Assembly (NCBI GenBank): GCA_003388505.1
Contig: QQVO01000021.1
Location: forward strand, 62,001 to 126,000
Origin: Planctomycetota bacterium
GTDB taxonomy: Bacteria; Planctomycetota; Planctomycetia; Planctomycetales; Planctomycetaceae
Length of the DNA stretch: 64,000 nt
Reading direction: 5' to 3'
Within the stretch, counting starts at the first letter, position 1, and every line of letters starts with the position of its first letter. Position numbers and translations under genes: made by a program. The notes below the pieces were generated by a model. It worked only from the letters and a program-made list of their open reading frames with translations. It was not told where the DNA came from and did no database searches. Of the stretch, positions 35,320 through 43,417 are shown piece by piece.

Positions 35320-35376
35320 AGCCGGACTCACTGAGCCTGGTAGCCGCCCACCTGTAGCCGGGCTCACTGAGCCCGG
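35320..35376. repeat. Tandem hairpin repeat
   Basis: Two 21-base near copies (35320-35340 and 35356-35376, differing at two positions) contain CCGG-(A/G)-CTCACTGAGCC-(T/C)-GG. In the second copy CCGGGCTC and GAGCCCGG form a perfect 8-base stem with an ACT loop. They lie between the DUF4159 and thioredoxin-like genes and may act as a transcript-ending or stabilising hairpin. Confidence 0.6.
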
Positions 35377-35387
35377 AACCCTCTCGT

Positions 35388-36179
35388 ATGACGCTTCTCA
35401 AACTCACACAGACCGGCCTGCTCCCCGCCCTGATCCTTTGCATCACACCCCGTCTCGCGTCCGCCGTCGACTTCCATCCCACGATCGACGCGGCGCGGGC
35501 CGACGAGGCGGCGCAGACCGAAGAGGCGAAGAAACCGGCCGTCGTCACCTTCACCGGCGAATGGTGCGCCTGGTGCCGCAAGATGGATGTCGACACGTTT
35601 CAGAGTGAAGCGGTCGCGGCGCTCGCCGGCCGGTTCCTCTGGGTGAAGATCGACGTCGACCAGCAGGAAGAACTCGCGGCGCAGTTTCACGTCCGCGGGT
35701 TGCCCAACACGTTCGTGCTCAATGAAGAGGATCGCATCATCGCGACGCGCCCCGGCTACATGCCGGCCGACGTCTTTGTCGAATTTCTCCGGGATGCGCT
35801 CGAGAATCCGCAACCGGTGGAAGACGTTCTGGGCGACCTGCTCGAGGCCCTCGCATCCGGTCCGACGCCGGACGACACGGCCGCTGCGATTGCGGCACTG
35901 ACGGAATACGTCGCGCGTGCCCGGCGCGCCGATCGCAGCGAAGCCCTGGCCGCGCTCGAAGCAGCCGGCGAGCCTGTCTGGTCGCTGCTGGCCATGCAGC
36001 TTTCCGACGAACGATTGGCCGTCCGAGCGGCGGCCGGCGGAGTGCTCTCCCACGTCACACGCGCGGAGATCGCGTTCGATCCCTTCAGTCCGCCCGACGA
36101 ACGAGCCGAACAGATCGCCGCCTGGCAGGCGTGGATTGAAACGGAAACAGCCGAAGTTGATTCGAAGGAAGAAGAATAG
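35388..36179 (+). CDS. Secreted thioredoxin-like protein
   Basis: A 263-residue protein with a signal peptide (residues 1-26, ending LASA) and a thioredoxin fold with redox motif WCAWC (C60, C63) in VVTFTGEWCAWCRKM. The cis-proline loop is RGLPNTFVLN. The C-terminal 110 residues are Ala-rich helices, perhaps HEAT-like (LAALEAAGEPVWSLLAMQLS). It would act in the periplasm as a thiol oxidoreductase; its substrate is unknown. It follows the DUF4159 gene by 94 bases and precedes a DUF1501 gene on the same strand. Confidence 0.83.
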   Translation: MTLLKLTQTGLLPALILCITPRLASAVDFHPTIDAARADEAAQTEEAKKPAVVTFTGEWCAWCRKMDVDTFQSEAVAALAGRFLWVKIDVDQQEELAAQFHVRGLPNTFVLNEEDRIIATRPGYMPADVFVEFLRDALENPQPVEDVLGDLLEALASGPTPDDTAAAIAALTEYVARARRADRSEALAALEAAGEPVWSLLAMQLSDERLAVRAAAGGVLSHVTRAEIAFDPFSPPDERAEQIAAWQAWIETETAEVDSKEEE

Positions 36180-36236
36180 TCCCCGGAGCGCACGCCGTGG
36201 GCGTGCGAAATCGTTTGACAAGCAGGATCCCGCCCG

Positions 36237-37694
36237 ATGAACACATCGCCGTGGAACCATCCCTCACTTTCCCGTCGCACCGCCGTGCAGGCCGGCGCCG
36301 TCGGTCTGCTCGGCCTGGGGATGAACCACCTCAAGCCGCTCAAAGCGGCCGGCCCGTCCGCGCAACCCGCGACCGCGCGATCCTGCATCTACATTTTCCT
36401 CTCCGGCGGCCTCGCCCAACAGGACAGTTTCGACCTCAAGCCGCTCGCTCCCGACGCCGTCCGGGGTGAATTCAGCCCGATCGCCACCGCCACGCCGGGA
36501 ATCGAAATCTGTGAGCATTTGCCGATGCTCGCACAACGCAGCCGGCACTGGGCGCTGCTCCGTTCGCTCACGCATCCCACCAACGGTCACACTCTCGGCC
36601 ATTACTTCATGCTGACCGGCCGGTCGGTCGCCTCGCCCGGATTCCGGGGAGACCGCAAGCCCCGCTCTTCGGACTGGCCCTCAATCGCGTCAATCGTCGG
36701 CGACGCCGTCCCGCCCCGCAACAACAATCTTCCCCCGTCCGTGATGCTGCCGGAGAAACTCGTGCACTGGTCGGGCGGCACGATCCCCGGCGCGTACGGC
36801 GGCCAGATGGGCAGCCGCCGCGACCCGTTTCTCATCCAGGCCACTCAGTACGGCGATCCGTTCTGGCGGGGCGCGTACCCCGAGTACGCCTTCTACCAGT
36901 TGCCCCGGAAAGATCCGACGTCCGGCGAGCCGCACGTTTTTCAGGCGCCGAGCCTCAATCTCCCCGCCGACCTCACGCGCGGCAGGTTCGACGAGCGGCT
37001 CTCGCTGCTCGAAACGATCGATCTCCAGCGCAGCGAACTCGATCGCTCCGCCCAAGCGGTCCGCTACGACGAGCACCGCGAGTCGGCCATTTCGTTGCTC
37101 GCCAGCCGCGAGGTCCGCAGCGCGCTCGACGTCACCAGTGCGGACGAACAGACTCAGATCCGCTACGGCAAGAACAGCTTCGGCTGGTCGCTGTTGATGG
37201 CCTACCGCCTCGTTGAAGCGGGCGTGAACATGGTCCAGGTCAACCTCGGCAACAATGAGGGCTGGGATACGCACGGCGACGCCTTCTGGCGGCTCCGCGA
37301 CAAACTCTTCCCCCCCACCGACCGGGCGCTCTCCGCACTGCTGGACGATCTGAGCGAAACCGGACTGCTCGACAGCACGCTGATCGTGATGGCGGGCGAA
37401 TTCGGCCGGACGCCGAAAATCTCGCACCTGGCGGAACACTACGACGCGCCCGGCCGAGACCACTGGGGCGCAGTGCAAACCGTCTTCTTCGCGGGAGGCG
37501 GCGTGCAGGGCGGCAATGTGATCGGTTCCAGCGACGAGATCGCCGCCTATCCGGCAGAGAATCCCCAGAAGCCGGAGAACATGGCCGCCTCAATCTATTC
37601 GGCCCTCGGCATCCCCCCCACCGCCGCGTGGCACGACGATCTGAACCGCCCGCACCACATCTACCACGGCGAACCAATCCCCGGTCTGATGTAG
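36237..37694 (+). CDS. DUF1501 family secreted protein
   Basis: A 485-residue protein with a TAT-like start (PSLSRRTAVQAGAVGLLGLG) and DUF1501 hallmarks: CIYIFLSGGLAQQDSFDLKP, NGHTLGHYFMLTGR, IVMAGEFGRTPKISHLAEHY and GRDHWGAVQTVFFAGGGVQG. It is closely related to the protein at 40233, more so than to those at 1 and 30023. No DUF1549/DUF1553 partner is adjacent. It ends 65 bases before the convergent aminotransferase gene. Confidence 0.9.
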   Translation: MNTSPWNHPSLSRRTAVQAGAVGLLGLGMNHLKPLKAAGPSAQPATARSCIYIFLSGGLAQQDSFDLKPLAPDAVRGEFSPIATATPGIEICEHLPMLAQRSRHWALLRSLTHPTNGHTLGHYFMLTGRSVASPGFRGDRKPRSSDWPSIASIVGDAVPPRNNNLPPSVMLPEKLVHWSGGTIPGAYGGQMGSRRDPFLIQATQYGDPFWRGAYPEYAFYQLPRKDPTSGEPHVFQAPSLNLPADLTRGRFDERLSLLETIDLQRSELDRSAQAVRYDEHRESAISLLASREVRSALDVTSADEQTQIRYGKNSFGWSLLMAYRLVEAGVNMVQVNLGNNEGWDTHGDAFWRLRDKLFPPTDRALSALLDDLSETGLLDSTLIVMAGEFGRTPKISHLAEHYDAPGRDHWGAVQTVFFAGGGVQGGNVIGSSDEIAAYPAENPQKPENMAASIYSALGIPPTAAWHDDLNRPHHIYHGEPIPGLM

Positions 37695-37759
37695 TTGTTG
37701 ACCTTGCGACCAGGTCCGCTCGCAGTTTCCCGCTTGCGGTTTCGCACGTTGCAACTGGG

Positions 37760-38725
37760 CTATGGCCTATCGTCGCGCGGAATCGCCTCCTGCTGCTTAA
37801 GTCGCCGCGCCGCCCCGTCCCGGATCTGGCGCGTGATATCGAGCCCCACGCGCTCACTCCACGCCGCCTGCAGCCGCGCGACAACCGGTCCCGGCTTTCC
37901 GTCGCCGATGTCCGATCCGTTGATCCGTGTGACCGGCATCACACAGACCGGCGTGGTCGCCAGAAACGCCTCGTCCGCGTTCATCACGTTGTAGACCTGG
38001 AAATCCCGTTCCACGAACGGGATGCCCAGATCGGCCGCCAGTTCGCTCACTGTCTGCTTGCTCACGCCGGGCAGCGTATTCCGCGTTGTCGGCGAAACGA
38101 TCGCTCCCTGCTCGACGATGAGGAAATTCGCCCCTCCCGTCTCCGTCACGTTCCCTTCCAGATCGAGCAGCAGCGCGGCAGCGTCCGGGTCGACCGCATG
38201 CGCCTCCTGATCGGCAAGATAATAATGCATCCGGCTGCGGTACTTGATCTTCGGGTCATAGCATTGCGGCGGCACGTGCCGGATCGAGGGTGTCACCACG
38301 TGCACGCCGTGTTCCATCTTCTTTGCCCATAACTCCCACGGCATGGGAAACGTGTGCGCGCAAAAGGTCGGCCTCGTCGACGCGCCCCCACCGGCTGATC
38401 CGGCATAGGTCGGGTACTCCCCCGGCGTGGCGAAGAAAATCAGGCCCAGTTCGTCTTCCTGCTCCAGCAGACCCGCGTTGTGGGCGACCAGCTCATTGGA
38501 GAGATCGATCAACCCGGTCTGATCGAGGCCGATGTCGATCCGCACATACTTCAGCGAGCGGAAAAACCGGCTGACGTGATCTTCGAGGCGGAACAGTTTC
38601 TGATGAAACGTCCGCGTCATGTCGGTCACCGTCGCGCCGAGCACGATCCCGGCGTCGTAGATCGCCAGATGTGCCTGTGAGGCGGGCACCATGCGTCCGC
38701 CAAGGTAGACGTTCGGTTCAGTCAT
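37760..38725 (-). CDS. PLP-dependent class IV aminotransferase (BCAT/DAAT-like)
   Basis: A 321-residue fold-type IV PLP enzyme from ATG 38725. The PLP lysine is probably K161 in DPKIKYRSRMHYYLADQEA, and the conserved glutamate E195 lies in LEGNVTETGGANFLIVEQGA. The family moves amino groups between branched-chain or D-amino acids and 2-oxo acids; 4-amino-4-deoxychorismate lyase is a related alternative. Substrate cannot be fixed from sequence. The gene stands alone, convergent with the DUF1501 gene. Confidence 0.85.
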   Translation of the reverse strand: MTEPNVYLGGRMVPASQAHLAIYDAGIVLGATVTDMTRTFHQKLFRLEDHVSRFFRSLKYVRIDIGLDQTGLIDLSNELVAHNAGLLEQEDELGLIFFATPGEYPTYAGSAGGGASTRPTFCAHTFPMPWELWAKKMEHGVHVVTPSIRHVPPQCYDPKIKYRSRMHYYLADQEAHAVDPDAAALLLDLEGNVTETGGANFLIVEQGAIVSPTTRNTLPGVSKQTVSELAADLGIPFVERDFQVYNVMNADEAFLATTPVCVMPVTRINGSDIGDGKPGPVVARLQAAWSERVGLDITRQIRDGAARRLKQQEAIPRDDRP

Positions 38726-39246
38726 GTGTTGGCTCGCCGATGTACGCAGCAATTCGGCCGCAAAGTATTTCTCGAAACCTTGTGCCCAAACTTCCGTTTG
38801 GGCACACCCACTTCAACGCACGGCGAGTCCCCAAACAAGAGTTCGGGAACGAGCAAGCAGTTCGTAGAACAGGCTTCCAAGGCTGCCAGTGACACATAAC
38901 TCGGCTGGGGCCCGGCCCCGAGAAACCGGGCCCAAGAGATTCTCGAATAGGACACAGATTTTCACGGATTTGGCGGATCAGCACGGATTTGGGGGGGTAT
39001 TCCAACAAAGGCGGCAACGCCGAGACCGCATCGGTCAGGCGCGCATGGCGTCGATACGCAAGAAAACAATCAGCGAAAATCGGTCCAATCCGTGGTCATC
39101 CGCGTTCCATTCGAATCTCTCTGAGATTCACTCAATCGAGGATGGAGAGAGGTGTGTAAACGACAGGCTGCCGAGGCCGTGGTTCTGGACAGTTCTGCCG
39201 GCGATACCCCCGCCGGGCATTTCGCGACTGTCAATCCGCATCGGAA
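38726..39246. repeat. 521-base intergenic region made of repeat remnants
   Basis: No gene is seen. At 38781-38806 TGTGCCCAAAC and GTTTGGGCACA form a perfect 11-base inverted repeat with a TTCC loop. A degenerate relative (CCCCAAAC...GTTCGGGAACG) follows to about 38855. At 38908-38933 GGGCCCGG and CCGGGCCC pair. From about 38950 the text reads like the 'cacag-ttt-cacggat' type of dispersed repeat common in environmental genomes (ACACAGATTTTCACGGATTT, and TCCGTGGTCATCCGCGTTCC near 39090). Confidence 0.6.
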
Positions 39247-40017
39247 TCACGTCGTTGCCAGTCCCATCTCCTGGTGCTGTTGTCGCAAGCCATCCATGTA
39301 ACGCGCATACGCTTCCTCGTCCCGCCGCACGCTCTCGCCGCGAAAGACCATGGCAAACGAGCGGCGGGACCGGTCGGCAGTGCGATTCGGATCGGCGCGG
39401 TGGATCATGTTTCCGTGATGGACGGCGACGTCGCCCGGTTCCAGACAGATCGGCACTTCCCGGGCTTCGTCATCGGGACCGTAATCGAGGATCCCCTGCG
39501 AGAATCCTAGCACGGCGGACCGCCCGTGAGGCCGGACCCCTTCCAGGTGGGAACCGCGCACGTATCGCAGGCAGCCGTTCTCTTCGTCCACCCGGTCGAG
39601 CGCCATCCACATTGTCAGCACATGCGGCGGCTCCAGGCAGAAATAGTAATTGTCCTGATGCGGCGGCGTCGGGCTGTCGGTTCCGGCCGGCTTGTTGAAC
39701 CACTCCGGAGTTTCAGACGAAGACGGCTCCCCGTTGAGCGCCTCGGCCACGGCATTCCAGATCGGATGCTTCACGTACTCGCGAAAGTACGCGTCGCCCC
39801 CCATGTGCTGCATCTGCTTGAGCGTCTCCGGGCGGGCCTTGTCGACGAAGAAGGCGTCACTGTCGGGCAGCGTCGGCACGATCTCGGCAATATACCGATC
39901 GAGATTCGACCGCAGTTCTTCGAACTGCTCCGGCGGAAGCAGACCACGCACGATGGCGAATCCGTCGCGGTCGTAATCGGCCTTGAGATGCGAGAAGTCT
40001 GAAGCAGATACGCTCAT
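39247..40017 (-). CDS. PhyH-family Fe(II)/2-oxoglutarate dioxygenase
   Basis: A 256-residue protein of the phytanoyl-CoA dioxygenase (PhyH) family. The iron ligands appear as H120xD122 (PPHQDNYYF) and the distal H205 (HHGNMIHRADPNRT), with 2-oxoglutarate-binding arginine at about R215-R218. All expected residues are present, so it is probably active. The family hydroxylates diverse small molecules, and no neighbour points to a substrate. It is on the same strand as the DUF1501 gene upstream, separated by repeat copy E. Confidence 0.87.
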   Translation of the reverse strand: MSVSASDFSHLKADYDRDGFAIVRGLLPPEQFEELRSNLDRYIAEIVPTLPDSDAFFVDKARPETLKQMQHMGGDAYFREYVKHPIWNAVAEALNGEPSSSETPEWFNKPAGTDSPTPPHQDNYYFCLEPPHVLTMWMALDRVDEENGCLRYVRGSHLEGVRPHGRSAVLGFSQGILDYGPDDEAREVPICLEPGDVAVHHGNMIHRADPNRTADRSRRSFAMVFRGESVRRDEEAYARYMDGLRQQHQEMGLATT

Positions 40018-40033
40018 CCGTCGTCTCCAGCGA

Positions 40034-40137
40034 TTATGGCGCTTTGCAGATCAGTGTTGGCGGTCTGTCCCGCGGATTCTCGTCCTCGACAGTCGAAACA
40101 CCGCTCGACGCGGACAAATGGTAGCAACTTGCTCTGG
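40034..40137 (-). repeat. Interspersed ~105-bp element, copy E (inverted)
   Basis: The most diverged copy, on the minus strand. Its 3' end reads TTATGGCGCTTTGC on the plus strand, matching GCAAAGCGCTATAA of the others with one change, and its 5' hairpin has lost two bases. It lies between the DUF1501 stop (40233) and the PhyH start (40017) in their direction of transcription. The remaining 95 bases to 40232 show no gene. Confidence 0.8.
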
Positions 40138-40232
40138 TGCGAGTGCAGCGTCGAGCAGCCAGCGAAAAACCGACAGCCCTATGGTAGCAACCAAAGCGGT
40201 GGAATGCTCGGCGCGAAATCGGTCGAGACCCG

Positions 40233-41654
40233 TCAGAACAACTGATGAATCGGCTCCGCCCTTCGCATTTCGTACGGCCGGCCGTCCACGTCCGACCAGG
40301 ACTGATGCTCCGGAATGCCGAGGGCGTCATACATCGTCGCAGCCAGGTTCTCGACCGTGAGCGGATCTTCGACCGCATACGCGCCGATTCCGTCCGAAGC
40401 GCCAATCACGTTTCCCCCGCGCACGCCCCCGCCCGCAAAGAGCGACGTCATCACCGGTCCCCAGTGGTCACGGCCGGCGTCCTTGTTGATCCGCGGCGTC
40501 CGGCCGAATTCCCCCGTCACGAGGACGAGCGTTTCCTTCAGCCGTCCGGACGCGTTCAGGTCGTCCAGCAAAGCCGAGAGCGACTGATCGAGGTAGGGCA
40601 GCAGGTTCCGCTTCAGGTTGACGAAGTTTCTGCGGTGGGTGTCCCACGATGAGTTTTTGCCCAGATTCACCTGCACGAAACGCACGCCCGCCTCGAGCAA
40701 CCGCTGTCCCATCAACAGCGAGAGACCGAACTTGTTCCGGCCGTACCGATCGACCGTCTCTGCATCGGCGTTCTCAACATCGAATGCGCGCCTCACCTTC
40801 GGATCGGCCAGCACCGAAATCGCCTGTTCACGGTACGCGTCGACCTCTCTCAGATTGGCAACCTGCCTCACGCCCCGCTGTTGCAGCTCGATCTCACCCA
40901 GAAGATCGATGCGGCGGCCGAGTCGATGCGGTCCCCCTTCCGGGAGCGTCAGCATCGGAGTCGAAAAAACCGTCGGCGATCCATGCTCAAAATGGTCCTC
41001 GTCGAAGCGGAAGCAATGCGGGCACGCCCCGTTCCCAAGCGCGCACTTCGCCGCGATGTCGACATGCCACGCCTCCCACTTCTTTCCCAGACGGCCGGCG
41101 TACTGACCGGGGCGGAACCGCGCCGCTTCGTTGACACTCGGCTGGGGAAGCACAACCGCCGGCGGCAGACTCGGATTTCCCCGGCCGTGCAGGGCGTAGG
41201 TGACCTGCGAGGGGATCGAAGGCCACTCGTTGGGACTCGGCGCACTGCCCGTGGTGAACCCCGGCGGCAAATCGAGCCGGCCGGTGAGCAACATGTGACA
41301 GGCCACCTCGTGCGCGTTGCTGTTGCTCGCGACCGACCGCACCAGCGCGTAATCGTTTGTCCGCTGGGCCAGCAACGGGAGATGTTCGCAGATCGACGTT
41401 CCGGCCGTCGCGGTCAGGATCGGATGGAATTCCCCGCGCACGTCTGCCGGCGCGTCCGGCTTCATGTCAAAACTGTCGTGCTGCGAGATCCCCCCGGTCA
41501 GGAAGACGAACAACACAGACTTCGCGTTTCCCGCAGCAGGATTCGCGCGCCCCTGGTCGATCAGCGACGAGCCCAGCAACCCGGCCGATCCGGCTTTGAG
41601 GACGGTCCGACGTGAAGTCCAACCCCCGTTGCTCCGCGCTGCGGCGTGCCCCAT
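40233..41654 (-). CDS. DUF1501 family secreted protein
   Basis: A 473-residue protein with a TAT-type signal (WTSRRTVLKAGSAGLLGSSL) and DUF1501 motifs VLFVFLTGGISQHDSFDMKP, CHMLLTGRLDLPP, LVLVTGEFGRTPRINKDAGR and DHWGPVMTSLFAGGGVRGGN. A close relative of 36237-37694. No DUF1549/DUF1553 partner is nearby; it is divergent from the ceramidase-like gene across 205 bases in which I see nothing clear. Confidence 0.9.
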   Translation of the reverse strand: MGHAAARSNGGWTSRRTVLKAGSAGLLGSSLIDQGRANPAAGNAKSVLFVFLTGGISQHDSFDMKPDAPADVRGEFHPILTATAGTSICEHLPLLAQRTNDYALVRSVASNSNAHEVACHMLLTGRLDLPPGFTTGSAPSPNEWPSIPSQVTYALHGRGNPSLPPAVVLPQPSVNEAARFRPGQYAGRLGKKWEAWHVDIAAKCALGNGACPHCFRFDEDHFEHGSPTVFSTPMLTLPEGGPHRLGRRIDLLGEIELQQRGVRQVANLREVDAYREQAISVLADPKVRRAFDVENADAETVDRYGRNKFGLSLLMGQRLLEAGVRFVQVNLGKNSSWDTHRRNFVNLKRNLLPYLDQSLSALLDDLNASGRLKETLVLVTGEFGRTPRINKDAGRDHWGPVMTSLFAGGGVRGGNVIGASDGIGAYAVEDPLTVENLAATMYDALGIPEHQSWSDVDGRPYEMRRAEPIHQLF

Positions 41655-41859
41655 TCCGCTGCCTCCGTTGGTGTCCGGTCGAGCGTCAGTGGTAGTATTC
41701 TGTCTTCTCGATCAGGTTGCGCCAATGTCGGATCAAAGGCGATTGATATGTTCCCTGCCAGGGGGCGGCCTGCGTGGAACTTTCCGCCGTGTCGCGTAAA
41801 TTGAATGCGACTCCATCGAATCACCCGCTCTCCCGCCGGATCTAATTGAACTCGAGCCG

Positions 41860-43272
41860 ATGCATTCTCGACGTCTGTTGCCTGTCTGGCTCCCCGGAAC
41901 CGCTGTGCTCGTCGCGTTCATCGCTGCGATGCTCGTCTCCCGCGCTGCAGTCGCTGCGGAGCCGGCCGAACTCCGCCTGGCGACTTTCTCAGTCGACGTG
42001 TCCCCGCCGCTCCACGAGCGCGTCTGTGTCGGTTTCATCGACGAATTCACAGAGATCGCAGACCCCTTGCTGGCGAAGGGGATCGTATTCGCCCATTCGG
42101 GCGAGACATACGTCATCTGCGCCATTGATTATTGCGGGCTCTGCAACGACTCGTACGACATGTTCCGCGAAGAGATCGCATCAGCCGCGGGAACAGCTAC
42201 GTCCCACGTCGCCGTGCAGTCGCTGCATCAGCACACCGCCCCGGTCTTCGACGTCAACACCGACCGCATGCTCTACGCCGACGAACCTGAGCAGTTGCAA
42301 TCCGGCATCAAGGCCGCCGAACACGCTGCCGACGATGTTGCGCATGCCGCCAAAGAAGCGCTCTCCCGTCTGCAGGTCGTCACGCATCTCAGCACCGGGA
42401 AAGCAAAGGTGGACCGCGTCGCCTCCAACCGCCGCGTCCCCCAACCCGACGGCAGCCTGCTCGTTCGCTCCAGCGCCGCCGGCGGTGATCCGATCCTGCG
42501 CAACGCCCCCGAAGGGCTGATCGACCCCTGGCTGCGGACGGTCACCTTCTACCAGAACGAGCGGCCGCTCGTCCGACTGCACTACTATGCAACCCATCCG
42601 CAGACCCGCAGCGGCCCGGTCGTCACCAGCGACGTCCCCGGCATCACCCGCGAACAGTTGGAAACCGAGGAGAACGTGCCGCAGGTCTACTTCACCGGCT
42701 GCGGCGGCAACATCGCCATGGGCAAGTACAACGACGGCTCCGAAGAGGCCCAGGCCGCCCTGACAAAGCGGATGCTCACCGGACTCAGAGCCGCCGTCGC
42801 GGACTGCGACGCCAACCAGCGCCAACCGGTCAGTTCCTTCACATGGCGCGCAGTCGCTGTGGAACTCCCGCTCCGGAGAGACGCGGCATTCACACTGCAG
42901 GCGGCCCGCAAGATCGCGGAGGACGAGAGAGTCGGTTTCTCCGAGCGGCTCCGAAAGGCGATGCTTGTCGCCTGGATCGAACGCGTGCAGGCCGGCCGGC
43001 CGATTGAGTTCACCGCCTGGTCAGTGGGCGACGTCGACGTGGTCCATCTGCCGGGTGAACCGTTTGTGCAGTTCCAACTCGCAGCCCAGGCGGCCCGGCC
43101 CGATCGCTTCGTCTGCGTCGCCGGCTATGGAGACTGCGCCCCGTGGTACATCGGCGAGGACCGCATCTACACCGACAACGGCGGCTACGAACAATCCTGG
43201 TCCTTCGTCGGACCCTGCGAAGAAATCATGCACAGCACGCTCGAGGGCCTGCTCAGCGAGTCAGACCACTGA
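41860..43272 (+). CDS. Secreted neutral/alkaline ceramidase-like protein
   Basis: A 470-residue exported protein with a signal peptide (LVAFIAAMLVSRAAVAAEPA). It carries patterns of the neutral/alkaline non-lysosomal ceramidase N-terminal fold: LATFSVDVSPPL at the start, SLHQHTAPVFD (likely metal-binding His), YYATHPQTRSGPVVTSDVPG and YFTGCGGNIAMGKYND. It lacks the C-terminal domain of true ceramidases, and such short relatives are common in planctomycetes. True substrate is unknown; sphingolipid hydrolysis should not be assumed. Confidence 0.78.
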   Translation: MHSRRLLPVWLPGTAVLVAFIAAMLVSRAAVAAEPAELRLATFSVDVSPPLHERVCVGFIDEFTEIADPLLAKGIVFAHSGETYVICAIDYCGLCNDSYDMFREEIASAAGTATSHVAVQSLHQHTAPVFDVNTDRMLYADEPEQLQSGIKAAEHAADDVAHAAKEALSRLQVVTHLSTGKAKVDRVASNRRVPQPDGSLLVRSSAAGGDPILRNAPEGLIDPWLRTVTFYQNERPLVRLHYYATHPQTRSGPVVTSDVPGITREQLETEENVPQVYFTGCGGNIAMGKYNDGSEEAQAALTKRMLTGLRAAVADCDANQRQPVSSFTWRAVAVELPLRRDAAFTLQAARKIAEDERVGFSERLRKAMLVAWIERVQAGRPIEFTAWSVGDVDVVHLPGEPFVQFQLAAQAARPDRFVCVAGYGDCAPWYIGEDRIYTDNGGYEQSWSFVGPCEEIMHSTLEGLLSESDH

Positions 43273-43417
43273 CAGCGGGTTCCGCAGCGCCCTTCCGGCT
43301 TGCGGTCACACCCGGCGGGCATCGGCGATCTCGCCGCAGGCAGAACGCTTCACATTCGATCATGCTACAATTGTCGACCGGAATAAGGAATTGAGAACAA
43401 ACCGGGAGCCCTTGGAC

